A stretch of DNA of 64,000 nt, taken from NCBI RefSeq assembly GCF_001183605.1, contig NZ_LFXJ01000005.1, forward strand, positions 1,500,929 through 1,564,928, written 5' to 3'. The notes under the pieces were generated by a model. The model ran no database searches. It had not been told where the DNA came from and was given only the letters and a program-made list of their open reading frames with translations. Shown here piece after piece: positions 25,308 through 33,847 of the stretch. This stretch comes from Lysinibacillus xylanilyticus. Its GTDB lineage: Bacteria > Bacillota > Bacilli > Bacillales_A > Planococcaceae. The number at the start of each line of letters is the position of its first letter. The first letter of the stretch is position 1. A program made the translations under genes and the position numbers.

Positions 25308-25400
25308 AACGGATGATACAACAAGTTTATGAACTGAATGTGAAACGAATAATCTAAGACATTCATTGAATTTGATCAGCCGTATGTTTACCAAGCAATA

Positions 25401-26606
25401 CTACAGCGTTTTTGAACTAATCCTCGTATTTTGCGTCACCCTATATAAATTCATTGCACCGAGAGCGACAGCTATTGCAACAATGTCCAGCGCTACTTGA
25501 TAGCTTGAAAATACCGTTACCATATAGCCATATAACGAAGGAGCGATTACAATAAAAAACTGATTCAACGTCAAGGCTGCACTCACAGTTAGACCAACAT
25601 AATGTGGATGCGATTGCTCTGTGACACAAGCAATAAACAACGAATACCAGCCAAGTGCTACGAAGCCTAATAAGAAACAACAGAATAGCATCAGCACTTG
25701 CGCTTGTAGCATAAGTGGCAATATGACAGTAAGAATAACTGCACTAACCATTACTATCATTAATAAATATTCCCGCTTCTGTGCAAAGAATTGATCACTA
25801 ATCCACGCTATGGCTACCCTTCCAATCATTCCGCCGATTAATAAAAGGCTTAAATACTGCCCCGCCTCTGTTAAGGAATAACCTCCTTCTTGATGTAAAT
25901 AACTCATGAAATGAGCAACGAGTATCATTTGTAAGGTCATCATGACAATTCCAACAATATAGATTGGATATAAGTCTTTATTATTTTTAATAGCTTCTAG
26001 CTTCTCTTTAATAGTGACAGAGGTTGCAGCTACTGCTACGCGATTTTTAGGCTCCTGATAAATTAGTAAAAAGAGCAGTCCTCCTCCAATAGCCACGAAG
26101 CCTTGTACAAGATGCACCGATGTTAGGCTATGATGATAATACATATATGTGAGAATGGCTGACGCTAAGGCACCGCCAATTGGGATGCCTGTTTGTCGAA
26201 TGCCAATCGCCAGCCCGCGATGTTTATCTGGAAACCATTTCACAATTGCTGTGCTGCCCCCCGTTTGTGCACTTCCGTACCATACGCCCACGATTAATAA
26301 TAAAAGTATCAACACTGCGTAATTATTTACTAACATGAGAAGTAGCGCTGAGAATCCTAGTAAAATGGATCCCCATCCGATAATTTGTTTTTCTCCTTTT
26401 TTATCCATTAAATAGCCGAACAGCATCATCGAAAAGATTGGTCCAATATTAACGGCAGAAACGATAAACCCTGTTTGAAACGATGATAAATTCCATTCGA
26501 TTTGATAAAATGTGGCAATTGGCCCCATGCCGTACGTCACAAAAGTTGCCGCAGTTTGGGACAGTGTAGCTACTAATACAATGATCCATTTATAATATGT
26601 ATTCAT
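25401..26606 (-). CDS. MFS transporter
   Basis: A 401-residue major facilitator with 12 predicted TM helices. The loop 2-3 motif GYLMDKKGEKQIIG (about residues 64-77) is the MFS motif A, and GIRQTGIPIGGALAS marks helix 5 of the drug/anion-type group. The layout resembles CynX/NimT-type or oxalate-formate-like exporters, and the substrate cannot be assigned. It is divergent from a LysR regulator with a 133-base intergenic region, which suggests LysR control of this gene. Confidence 0.88.
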   Translation of the reverse strand: MNTYYKWIIVLVATLSQTAATFVTYGMGPIATFYQIEWNLSSFQTGFIVSAVNIGPIFSMMLFGYLMDKKGEKQIIGWGSILLGFSALLLMLVNNYAVLILLLLIVGVWYGSAQTGGSTAIVKWFPDKHRGLAIGIRQTGIPIGGALASAILTYMYYHHSLTSVHLVQGFVAIGGGLLFLLIYQEPKNRVAVAATSVTIKEKLEAIKNNKDLYPIYIVGIVMMTLQMILVAHFMSYLHQEGGYSLTEAGQYLSLLLIGGMIGRVAIAWISDQFFAQKREYLLMIVMVSAVILTVILPLMLQAQVLMLFCCFLLGFVALGWYSLFIACVTEQSHPHYVGLTVSAALTLNQFFIVIAPSLYGYMVTVFSSYQVALDIVAIAVALGAMNLYRVTQNTRISSKTL

Positions 26607-26657
26607 AAAAATTCCTCCAATGCTGTTACACTAATTCATTAACTTTACGTATTTGAG

Positions 26658-26684
26658 TTTACGCTTGTCCTATGAATGCGTAAA
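26658..26684. promoter_or_regulatory. Candidate LysR binding site
   Basis: TTTACGC (26658-26664) and GCGTAAA (26678-26684) form a perfect inverted repeat with a 13-base spacer in the divergent MFS/LysR region, and a third half-site CTTTACG lies at 26643-26649. LysR regulators typically bind such T-N11-A-type interrupted palindromes. Confidence 0.6.
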
Positions 26685-26739
26685 ATGGAGGAAAGTGATA
26701 GTTGCTATCAAAAAATTTTATAGGTGTGTGACATACAAC

Positions 26740-27618
26740 ATGAACATAGAAGAAATAGCATTAAAAATCGAAATTTTGGAGAGGCAAAATCTTAGTAAAT
26801 CTGCTGAAATAACGAATTATACTCAATCTGCCTTAACTTCTAAAGTTAAGAAAATGGAGGGAGAAATTGGTCAGGAGGTGTTTAAACGTACACCGCAGGG
26901 CTTGAAGATTACGAATGTAGGAACACAATATTTAAAATTTTTAAAACTAATTACAGAAGAGTACGATGAATTTTTACAAGGAATTGGTTCAGCTCAAACG
27001 AATACGAAAATTAGCCTCGGCACTTCCCATACAACGATTAAAATTTATGGCGCATCCATTATGAATGCCTTGCAAACAAACAATATACGTTTAGATGTCG
27101 ATTTCATTGTTGAATCTAGCACTTCCTTAAATCAAAAAATACATAATGCCGAAATGGATTGTGCTCTGACGAGTAATCCTATTAAACACTACCCTGATTT
27201 AAATTATGACTTGATTGCAACCGAAACATTTGAAGTCATTTCGAACGATTCTTATATTCTTGATTTTGAGAAACGTTCACCTGTTACACTACTTGTGTTA
27301 AGTAGAGGCTGTATGTATTCACGGGCGATGGCAGAGTGGTTAAAAAAGAATCATGTTCCGTTTACGATGAAGGAGATAAAATCGGTAAGTAGTATCCTTG
27401 ATTTCCTACAAATAGATAATACGATTGCAGTGTTAAATACAAAACTAATTGATCTTTATAACTATTCCAACATTCACTATTACGATTTGCAGCAGCTAAA
27501 CAAAGTAATAGAAACTGTCTTTATTTATAAGAAGAGCGAAAGTCAACAACCTTCTATTTTTCAACTAAAACATATTATTGAATCGTTGTTGCTGGAAGAC
27601 CCTATCGAACAAAGCTAG
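26740..27618 (+). CDS. LysR family transcriptional regulator
   Basis: A 292-residue regulator. The winged helix-turn-helix lies at residues 1-60 (LSKSAEITNYTQSALTSKVKKME), followed by a linker helix and a periplasmic-binding-like effector domain beginning at about residue 90 (KISLGTSHTTIKIYG). The ATG at 26740 gives the usual LysR N-terminus; upstream in-frame starts add residues not typical of the family. It is divergent from the MFS gene at 25401, its likely target. Effector unknown. A terminator overlaps its stop codon. Confidence 0.88.
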   Translation: MNIEEIALKIEILERQNLSKSAEITNYTQSALTSKVKKMEGEIGQEVFKRTPQGLKITNVGTQYLKFLKLITEEYDEFLQGIGSAQTNTKISLGTSHTTIKIYGASIMNALQTNNIRLDVDFIVESSTSLNQKIHNAEMDCALTSNPIKHYPDLNYDLIATETFEVISNDSYILDFEKRSPVTLLVLSRGCMYSRAMAEWLKKNHVPFTMKEIKSVSSILDFLQIDNTIAVLNTKLIDLYNYSNIHYYDLQQLNKVIETVFIYKKSESQQPSIFQLKHIIESLLLEDPIEQS

Positions 27619-27632
27619 TTCGATAGGGTTTG
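27600..27632 (+). terminator. Terminator overlapping LysR stop codon
   Basis: CCCTATCGAAC (27600-27610) pairs with GTTCGATAGGG (27618-27628), then TTTGG. The stem includes the TAG stop (27616-27618). The T tract is short. Confidence 0.6.
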
Positions 27633-27639
27633 GAGATTT

Positions 27640-27812
27640 ATCGCCCTAATTTTCAGGTTTATACCCGACTTTTTAAGTTTATCGCCTAACTTTTTTAATT
27701 TATCAGCCAACTTTCTTAATTTATCACCTAACTTTTTTAATTTATCAACCAACTTTCTTAATTTATCGCCTAACTTTAATTTATCACCCGACTTTCTTAA
27801 TTTATCGCCCAC
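27640..27812. repeat. 21-bp tandem repeat array (about 8 units)
   Basis: Units of about 21 bp with core TTTATCGCCTAACTTTTTTAA fill the gap between the convergent LysR and lactonase genes. The minus strand would encode a 65-residue peptide of the form GDKLRKLADKLKKL starting at a GTG (27812), in the same frame as the lactonase gene after its TGA stop. The heptad pattern (hydrophobic at positions a/d) could form a coiled coil if translated. The motif is shared with the short array at 14916-14989. Confidence 0.85.
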
Positions 27813-27824
27813 CTCACAAAAAAA

Positions 27825-28925
27825 TCAAAGAACAGCTAATCCTTGCGAGCCAAAATAAGGAAGCTGTGTCCAAGCGGCTACCTGCAATCTAACTAAACTT
27901 CCATCCCCTTGAATAGCAAATACAGAAACTGTCCCCTGATTTCCGTTCAGAGTGTAAAAATGCCGCCCATCTCTACTCACTCCAACATCCATCGGCAGTC
28001 CAGGTGCTGTACCGATTGGTGTACTAGTAATATGTCCTGCCACTGACAATACACCATTAGGATCGATTCGATAGGTGGAAATAGTGCCGCTTAAAGTATT
28101 AGTAATGAATGCAAAACGTTCGTCTCTAGTTGTGATTACCCAGCATGCGGTTTTATATCCATTTGGTATTGAGCCACTGATCACACGAAGAATCCCGTCG
28201 TTGCTCAATGAATAGGATGACAGGGCATTTGAACTTGCTTCAGTAACTAAAAGGATTCCAGATGATAGAAAATATGCACCCAATGGGCCATCACCATTAG
28301 AATCGTTTACGATTGGTTCTGAAACCGTACCATTTTGATTTACATTGAAAACACTAAGACGGTTTGAAGTGTACTCGGTTACAAGAAGTTTACTACCATC
28401 ACGTGTGAATAGAACCTGAGCGGGCTCGGCATCGAAAGTGCTCAGAGAACGTGAAGAACCAGCAATAGGACTAAGGCGCCCTTGTTCATCTATGTGAAAA
28501 CCCATGATGTTAGATGCATAATTGTTTGCGGGATTCCCAACGTTAGCAACATAGACAAGATTACCAAACACATCTACACTATTAGGCTGTGCTCCTCCCG
28601 ATGGCTTCACATCCACGAGAACGGGCACACCGCTGTCACTAATGATAAAACTGCTAATAGTATGGCTGCCTGCGTTCACAGCAAGAAGGAAACGACCATC
28701 ACGGGACAAAGTTAAAGCTCCTTGTGACGTAAGAGGGTCAACACCATTGTTTGGCGTTGCAGTAGAGACTTTCCTTGTACCAGTACCTCTACCATTAGTT
28801 GGATAGACACCCACAAATGCGAGCATTCCATTTGTGTCCCTGTAAAAAGCAATGACTTGATTCATCACTTGATTATTCGTCATCATGTAAACCATACTCA
28901 CATTTGCAGGGAAATTTTTATTCAT
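27825..28925 (-). CDS. Beta-propeller lactonase-family (YVTN-type) protein
   Basis: A 366-residue seven-bladed beta-propeller of the 6-phosphogluconolactonase/YVTN group. Blade motifs recur about every 45 residues: GALTLSRDGRFLLAVNAGSHTISSF, FTRDGSKLLVTEYTSNRLSVF, VGVSRDGRHFYTLNGNQGTVSVF. There is no signal peptide, so it should be cytosolic. The short N-terminus and lack of recognisable catalytic residues make true lactonase activity uncertain; it may be a binding scaffold. ATG follows AAAGGAGGAAGG. Monocistronic. Confidence 0.8.
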   Translation of the reverse strand: MNKNFPANVSMVYMMTNNQVMNQVIAFYRDTNGMLAFVGVYPTNGRGTGTRKVSTATPNNGVDPLTSQGALTLSRDGRFLLAVNAGSHTISSFIISDSGVPVLVDVKPSGGAQPNSVDVFGNLVYVANVGNPANNYASNIMGFHIDEQGRLSPIAGSSRSLSTFDAEPAQVLFTRDGSKLLVTEYTSNRLSVFNVNQNGTVSEPIVNDSNGDGPLGAYFLSSGILLVTEASSNALSSYSLSNDGILRVISGSIPNGYKTACWVITTRDERFAFITNTLSGTISTYRIDPNGVLSVAGHITSTPIGTAPGLPMDVGVSRDGRHFYTLNGNQGTVSVFAIQGDGSLVRLQVAAWTQLPYFGSQGLAVL

Positions 28926-29198
28926 AAAATCCTTCCTCCTTTATAGTTTTATATGGTTCTTTTACGGTTTCGATTCCCTGGTTTTTATTTTAAGCTGTTT
29001 TCGAAAAGATTGAAATTATTCAACTAACGGGGCAGAATAGTTGAAGAAAAACGACTTTTTGTTATTGATATATAGTTAAGTATCTAGGTAGCAGCAGTAA
29101 ATGTTGCTACCTTTTTTATTTTTTGGAGATTCATAAATAATAATCTGTAACGTAGTAAAAGAAGAATAATTGAATGGTTATATTTTAATTTGTGGTAG
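28926..29198. other. Intergenic region with dispersed-element fragment
   Basis: No gene seen. Carries AGCTGTTTTCGAAAAGAT (28993-29010), nearly identical to 14007-14024, followed by a TTCAACTA...TAGTTGAA inverted repeat (about 29019-29045). A plus-strand terminator at 29087-29117 has no gene upstream on its strand, so a small RNA or a decayed element may end there. Confidence 0.4.
29087..29122 (+). terminator. Orphan rho-independent terminator
   Basis: GGTAGCA (29087-29093) pairs with TGCTACC (29105-29111), followed by TTTTTTATTTTTT. No plus-strand gene precedes it within 1.4 kb. Confidence 0.75.
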
Positions 29199-29225
29199 AA
29201 AAACTTTTTAAGTTAGCTGTACGTC
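29199..29225 (+). promoter_or_regulatory. Candidate SigV-type ECF promoter
   Basis: AAAAACTTTTT at 29199-29209 and CGTC at 29222-29225, AAC to CGTC spacing 17 bases. This resembles the TGAAACTTTT...CGTC promoters of ECF factors and sits 58 bases before the sigma gene, consistent with autoregulation. Confidence 0.55.
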
Positions 29226-29282
29226 AAAATTAATAGAGTGCGCTTATAATGAATTTTTCACCTTAAGGAGAGGTTGTAAAAG

Positions 29283-29780
29283 ATGAATAAAACAGATTTA
29301 GGAACAAACATCGCAGATTTTGTGATGCAGAATAAAGAGAAGTACTACAGACTGGCTTACCAGTATGTGCAAAATCGGGACGATGCACTTGATGTGGTGC
29401 ATGATGCCATTAATAAAGCGTTCTCTAATATGAATTCTTTAAAAAATCCTGAGTATATAAGAACATGGTTCTATAGAATTGTCGTGAATACGGCCCTTGA
29501 CCTGCTTCGGAAACGGAAAAAACTTATTGTTATAGATGACGAGATACTATCTAACTTAGATACAGGAATGGTAGATAAATATGAAAATGTTGATTTAAAT
29601 ACAGCAATCAATGCACTACCAGAGCAGTACCGTAGCGTGCTTATACTTCGATACTTTGAAGACTTAAAACTAGATGATATTGCTGAGATCTTAAACGAAA
29701 AAGTCAGTACAGTTAAAACAAGGTTGTACAAAGCGTTACAAATATTGCGCATCGATATGATTGAGGAGGTAAATAAATAA
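29283..29780 (+). CDS. sigV: ECF sigma factor, SigV-like
   Basis: A 165-residue ECF sigma factor, the same length as B. subtilis SigV. Region 2 (about residues 20-85: LAYQYVQNRDDALDVVHDAINKAF, then IRTWFYRIVVNTALDLL) and region 4 (about 110-160: PEQYRSVLILRYFEDLKLDDIAEIL, then STVKTRLYKALQIL) are intact. The symbol rests on the downstream gene, which looks like RsiV. In B. subtilis SigV answers lysozyme by inducing peptidoglycan O-acetylation and D-alanylation genes; none of these lies nearby here. ATG follows AAGGAGAGG. Confidence 0.82.
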   Translation: MNKTDLGTNIADFVMQNKEKYYRLAYQYVQNRDDALDVVHDAINKAFSNMNSLKNPEYIRTWFYRIVVNTALDLLRKRKKLIVIDDEILSNLDTGMVDKYENVDLNTAINALPEQYRSVLILRYFEDLKLDDIAEILNEKVSTVKTRLYKALQILRIDMIEEVNK

Positions 29781-30679
29781 TGGATGATAAATTAATGGAA
29801 ATGAAAAAAGAATATGACAATATTCCTATTCCAGAAGAATTAGATTTTGTTGTTAGGCAAGCAATAAAACAAGGAATGAATCAGCAAATGAAGAACAAGA
29901 AAAATCATAAAAAATTGCCTAAAAAACTTACTGCAGGAGTAGCGGCAGCAGCACTATTTTTTGTAGTAGGTGTGAACACGAGTGAACCTTTTGCGGCTTC
30001 CGTAAAAGACGTGCCTGTCATTGGCAGTCTAGCAAAAGTTGTTTCCTTCCGCGAATTTAAAGAAGAAGATAAAACATATAAAGCAGATATCAAAGTACCG
30101 GCTTTACAAGGATTGGAGAACACTGAATTTGAAGCAAGCTTGAATAAAAAATATATGGTTGAAGCCCAAGCACAATTTGAAGCCTTCAAGGAAGATATGA
30201 AATATGTTGAGAGCGTGGGCGGAGGGCATATTGGAGTCGAAGGAGGTTATGAAGTGAAAACCGACAACGATCAAATCCTTGCTATCGAGCGTTATGAAAT
30301 CAGCACATCAAATGGTTATTCCGCAAGACAATTCGATACGATAGATAAAAAGAACGAACTATTAATTTCATTACCAAGTCTTTTCAAAGATGAAAACTAC
30401 ATTTATAACATCAGCAACAATATCATTGATCAAATGATCGCAAATTATAAGAAAGATAGCAGTAATTACTACTGGGTAGCGGGGATTGTTGAAAAGCCTG
30501 AAGAGGTATCATTTGTAAAAATTGATAGAAATCAAAGTTTCTACATCAATAACGAGGGCAAGTTGGTCATTTGCTTTGACAAATATGAAGTAGCACCAGG
30601 GGCAATGGGCGCTTTGGAGTTCATAATTCCTACTGAGGTCATTAAAGATGATCTTGAAAGTAATACGTATTTCAAATAG
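29780..30679 (+). CDS. rsiV: Anti-sigma factor RsiV-like (DUF4179 + DUF3298)
   Basis: A 299-residue single-pass membrane anti-sigma factor overlapping sigV by one base. Residues 1-48 are the cytosolic sigma-binding part (PIPEELDFVVRQAIKQGM), TM at about 50-68, then FAASVKDVPVIGSLAKVVSFREF (extracellular juxtamembrane segment, where RsiV is cut by signal peptidase). The rest is a DUF4163/DUF3298 domain with KYEVAPGAMGALEFIIP near the end. In B. subtilis this domain binds lysozyme directly. Length matches RsiV (285). The lysozyme-sensing role is inferred from family. Confidence 0.82.
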   Translation: MDDKLMEMKKEYDNIPIPEELDFVVRQAIKQGMNQQMKNKKNHKKLPKKLTAGVAAAALFFVVGVNTSEPFAASVKDVPVIGSLAKVVSFREFKEEDKTYKADIKVPALQGLENTEFEASLNKKYMVEAQAQFEAFKEDMKYVESVGGGHIGVEGGYEVKTDNDQILAIERYEISTSNGYSARQFDTIDKKNELLISLPSLFKDENYIYNISNNIIDQMIANYKKDSSNYYWVAGIVEKPEEVSFVKIDRNQSFYINNEGKLVICFDKYEVAPGAMGALEFIIPTEVIKDDLESNTYFK

Positions 30680-31030
30680 CCCTTGAACAGAAAATGTATC
30701 AAGGATATACACGATGTCATTAAAATTATTTCTTTGCTGAGGTTATCTTTATAAGGAAAAAAGAAATTACAAAAGAAAAAAATCCCGAAATGAAGTCTTT
30801 TATCCAAAATATTTCTATAATAAAAGCCTTATTCAACTCCCATGAAAGAACTTAATCATCTTTCATTTTCTGTGGTGTGGCGCTGGTTTTTGCGCTACAT
30901 GGATGGCTAACGGGGGCTTTTCTTGAAACAATCTTGGGGAAAACAGCTTTTTTTAAAACAACAAATGGACAGCCAAAACAGCTGTCCATTTGTTGACGTG
31001 GAGCAACACCTAGCTTTTTTCGATGTAATA
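30680..31030. other. Intergenic region with strong hairpin
   Basis: No supported gene. A 15-bp perfect hairpin (arms 30959-30973 and 30981-30995, GGACAGC/GCTGTCC core) is not followed by a clear T tract and may be a repeat or processing site. The rsiV gene has no obvious terminator of its own before it. A minus-strand open frame here lacks a ribosome binding site and is not called. Confidence 0.4.
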
Positions 31031-31064
31031 AAAAAAACAACGGCAAAGTGAAAAAGCCGTTGTT
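31031..31064 (-). terminator. Rho-independent terminator of two-component operon
   Basis: AACAACGGC (31036-31044) pairs with GCCGTTGTT (31056-31064), followed on the minus strand by a TTTTTTTATT tract, directly after the kinase stop codon. Confidence 0.9.
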
Positions 31065-31065
31065 T

Positions 31066-32058
31066 TTAAGTTGAAATAGAAAAACAAAATGATGTCCCAT
31101 CTTCGTTTGTATGGAGTTCATAAGTTACTTGAAGAATTCTAGCGATGTCATCGATGATCTTTAAACCTAGTCCCCCTCTTTCACGATTTTGTTCAAAGCC
31201 AGTACCGTTATCCGTCATGAAAACCTTACTATCTTTTATTGTTATCTCGAGCTTTGTTGCTTTTGAATGTTTCAATGTGTTTTGGAACACATTATCGAAC
31301 ATGCGTTGGAGCCATAGTGCATTACTCGTCCATGTTAAATGGGCATCCTCTGAATGGAAAATTAATTCAATGTTTTCCATTCTATATAAATAACTCCATT
31401 TTTTTATCATCGTTTCTAACAATGTCGTGAGTTGCACTTCCTCCGTAACGATATAAGAATTCTCCATTGTGTCTAAGGACTGCAAATTAAATTCATTCGT
31501 TAAGCTAGCGATATAATGTATTTGCTCATTCAAGGATTCCACCAATTTAGGTTGCTCCTTATAGTAATCTTCTAGATAAAATAGTTGTAAACGGATCGCT
31601 GTTAACGGTGTATTTATGTCGTGTCTTAGCTTTTGTAGAAGCTCTTTTTGTTGCTCCTGCTGTTGTTTAAGTTCTAATTCCCGATAAGTAGTTCGCTCAA
31701 TTAATATATTTACTGACTGAATTAACTGTCCAATTTCATCCTCACTACCAACCTCTAATGTACTCGGTGTACTTTCATTACTCGCTAAATCACGAATAGT
31801 TTTATTTAGCATATTAATTTTCGTTAATAATGAATTGATCGATTTCGAAAATAAAAATGCTAGCAAACATAATGATAGGAAGAACACAATCAGCATCGTT
31901 GGATAGGCGAAAGATTCATGGAATGGCGTGCCTTTATTTCTAGTTTTAAAAGCGAATTCATAAATAATAGACATCGACACACTAATCCCTAACAATACGA
32001 TTGGAACACTGACTATAGCAGTAAATAATAATAATCGATATTTTGTCTTTAGTGTCAT
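31066..32058 (-). CDS. Sensor histidine kinase
   Basis: A 330-residue membrane histidine kinase. TM1 at about residues 10-32 and TM2 at about 53-71 enclose only a short extracellular loop, as in intramembrane-sensing or accessory-dependent kinases. HAMP follows (about 72-125), then the phosphoacceptor KLRHDINTPLTAI (His about 147) and the ATP domain with NVFQNTLKHS (N box) and DNGTGFEQNRERGGLGLKII (G boxes). Its start overlaps the response regulator gene by 4 bases. The small sensor loop suggests the co-transcribed membrane-anchored hydrolase might help in sensing; that is inference. Confidence 0.92.
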   Translation of the reverse strand: MTLKTKYRLLLFTAIVSVPIVLLGISVSMSIIYEFAFKTRNKGTPFHESFAYPTMLIVFFLSLCLLAFLFSKSINSLLTKINMLNKTIRDLASNESTPSTLEVGSEDEIGQLIQSVNILIERTTYRELELKQQQEQQKELLQKLRHDINTPLTAIRLQLFYLEDYYKEQPKLVESLNEQIHYIASLTNEFNLQSLDTMENSYIVTEEVQLTTLLETMIKKWSYLYRMENIELIFHSEDAHLTWTSNALWLQRMFDNVFQNTLKHSKATKLEITIKDSKVFMTDNGTGFEQNRERGGLGLKIIDDIARILQVTYELHTNEDGTSFCFSIST

Positions 32059-32726
32059 TTCTTTATGTAGGTATTTAACCGATACCCTTCTCCGTAAATA
32101 TTTTGTAGGATGGTACCTGATGAATCATGAATTTTCGATCTGATCTTTTTTATGTGGACATTGATGATATTTTGATTTCGATCTTCAAGCGGCCATAAGT
32201 AGTCAAAAAAATGATCCTTCGTTAACACCCTATCCTTGTTGTCAAATAAATAAAAGAAGATTTTACGTTCGATTGCTGTTAATGAAATTTCATCATGTAT
32301 ATTATTTTTAAATAACTTACGATGCTCTATATCAATCAATAGATGCTGGATTTGCGTAAATGTCCCATATTGCTGCTCTAGCATTTTCTGCATTCTTAAA
32401 AGGAGCTCTCTCGGATCAAATGGTTTAGTCATATAGTCTTCACCAACAGTTAACCCTTGAAGCTTGCTCTCTATATCATTACGAGCTGAAAGAAAAATAA
32501 TGGGGATATTTAAGCCTAAGCTTTTAATATTTTTTGTCAGCTGATAGCCATCTTCCCCTGGGAGCATAATGTCCATTATGACTAAATCGATTTGATGGAT
32601 CAAGTTCATAATTTCTCGTCCATCAGTTTTCCATACAACGTCGTAACCTTCACGTTGTAGTATTTTTCGCATCAAATCGCCAATCATTTGGTCGTCTTCT
32701 ACTATTAAAATTGTAAATCCTTTCAT
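32055..32726 (-). CDS. Response regulator, OmpR/PhoB family
   Basis: A 223-residue response regulator. The receiver domain (1-115) has the acidic pair VEDDQ, phospho-acceptor Asp in VIMDIMLPGEDG (about residue 52), and the conserved Lys in MTKPFDPREL (about 100). The C-terminal winged helix (about 130-220) ends with QNIINVHIKKIRSKIHD and YGEGYRL, typical of OmpR/PhoB DNA binding. It is coupled with the kinase downstream and follows the hydrolase gene with shared stop/start bases. Targets are unknown. Confidence 0.95.
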   Translation of the reverse strand: MKGFTILIVEDDQMIGDLMRKILQREGYDVVWKTDGREIMNLIHQIDLVIMDIMLPGEDGYQLTKNIKSLGLNIPIIFLSARNDIESKLQGLTVGEDYMTKPFDPRELLLRMQKMLEQQYGTFTQIQHLLIDIEHRKLFKNNIHDEISLTAIERKIFFYLFDNKDRVLTKDHFFDYLWPLEDRNQNIINVHIKKIRSKIHDSSGTILQNIYGEGYRLNTYIKK

Positions 32727-33715
32727 TATCTCGGCCTTTCTTTGTTGCCAACTTTTGTCTTCATAAACTCTATGGCAAGATTATAAATCTCATCAGGCTT
32801 ATATAAATAGATACTATGAGTACCACTTAATTCTTTCACTTCCGCTATGTTAATTTGCTCAGCAAATTCGGCATATTTCTGGCTATGGTACTTCGTAAAC
32901 TTCGAATCTTTATTTTGTTCAGCGATAGCATCTATTAATAATATCGGTGTGTCTTTTGGTTTTGGAAGCTCTTCTGATTTTAAACTATTTTCATACACAT
33001 GTAGTAACTCATTTTTCATATCATCATTAAAAACTTGTTTATAAGATAGTGCTTTATAAATTTCTTTTTCTTCCGCAGTTAAAAACGATTGCTTCATTAC
33101 TTCTGGATTATACACTTGCGAAGGGGCTAAACGTTGTAAGCCTATTTTCGTTAGCAAATTCATTCCCCTAACAGTCCATAAATCGACTACTCCCATTTTT
33201 TGCTCCACATATTGACTTGGCAAACCAATATCTAGCGCAATAATCCCCTCAATTTCTTCAGGATATTTTTGTGCCCAATAAATCGCTTCAACCCCTGAGA
33301 TGGAATGTGGCACTAATATATAAGGAGGCTTGTTTCCACTTTTCAGGAGAGCTTCTCTCGTTTGTGCTAACATTGTATCAATATCCCGTTCGTCCTTCGA
33401 GACATCGCTAAACCCGTATCCTGCCCTTTCAATAACAGCAATCTTATGTTCTTTTGAAAATTTACTGTATAGCCCTTTCATTTCATATATCGGTGCCGCA
33501 ACCCCTGAGCCTGCCATAAACACATAAGTGTCCTGACCATCACCCTCAGTGTAAACATTGATTTTTCGATGATCGACCTCAACAAGTGTTCCTTTAGTAT
33601 TTAAAAGTTCGGATTCCTTACTAAGCTGATATCGATGATAGCTAAATATCACCACTAGTCCGATAAGTATAACCGTAATAAAGTAGATAACTATTTTCTT
33701 AAAAAGTTTTTTCAT
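32726..33715 (-). CDS. Membrane-anchored alpha/beta hydrolase
   Basis: A 329-residue hydrolase with an N-terminal TM anchor (about residues 8-28), the catalytic domain probably outside. The oxyanion region is FMAGSGVAAP, the nucleophile Ser is in VPHSISGVEA (about residue 137, a variant of GxSxG), and the base His lies in SGTHSIYLY (about 304). It is the first gene of a three-gene operon with a response regulator and kinase, overlapping the regulator by one base. Substrate unknown; co-transcription suggests it contributes to the signal or the response. Confidence 0.85.
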   Translation of the reverse strand: MKKLFKKIVIYFITVILIGLVVIFSYHRYQLSKESELLNTKGTLVEVDHRKINVYTEGDGQDTYVFMAGSGVAAPIYEMKGLYSKFSKEHKIAVIERAGYGFSDVSKDERDIDTMLAQTREALLKSGNKPPYILVPHSISGVEAIYWAQKYPEEIEGIIALDIGLPSQYVEQKMGVVDLWTVRGMNLLTKIGLQRLAPSQVYNPEVMKQSFLTAEEKEIYKALSYKQVFNDDMKNELLHVYENSLKSEELPKPKDTPILLIDAIAEQNKDSKFTKYHSQKYAEFAEQINIAEVKELSGTHSIYLYKPDEIYNLAIEFMKTKVGNKERPR

Positions 33716-33786
33716 AAAATTCCCCTTTCAGTTGATAATGAAAGGATAAACAATAAAAATAAATTTCTAATTAATTTTTTGCAGAA

Positions 33787-33829
33787 AATAAAAAAGCTGT
33801 CTAAAAGTGTTTTACTCCACTTAGACAGC
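33787..33829 (-). terminator. Rho-independent terminator of DUF1801 gene
   Basis: GCTGTCTAA (33796-33804) pairs with TTAGACAGC (33821-33829), followed on the minus strand by TTTTTTATTTTC, just past the DUF1801 stop. Confidence 0.9.
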
Positions 33830-33847
33830 CCTTGACCTAGAAAATTA

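Noticed and set aside
27615..27812. 65-codon DKL-repeat peptide as a gene
   Set aside because: GTG start without a clear ribosome binding site; kept as a repeat with coding possibility mentioned.
30852..31121. 89-codon minus-strand frame overlapping the kinase 3' end
   Set aside because: It runs through a strong terminator and a 15-bp hairpin and has no start signal.
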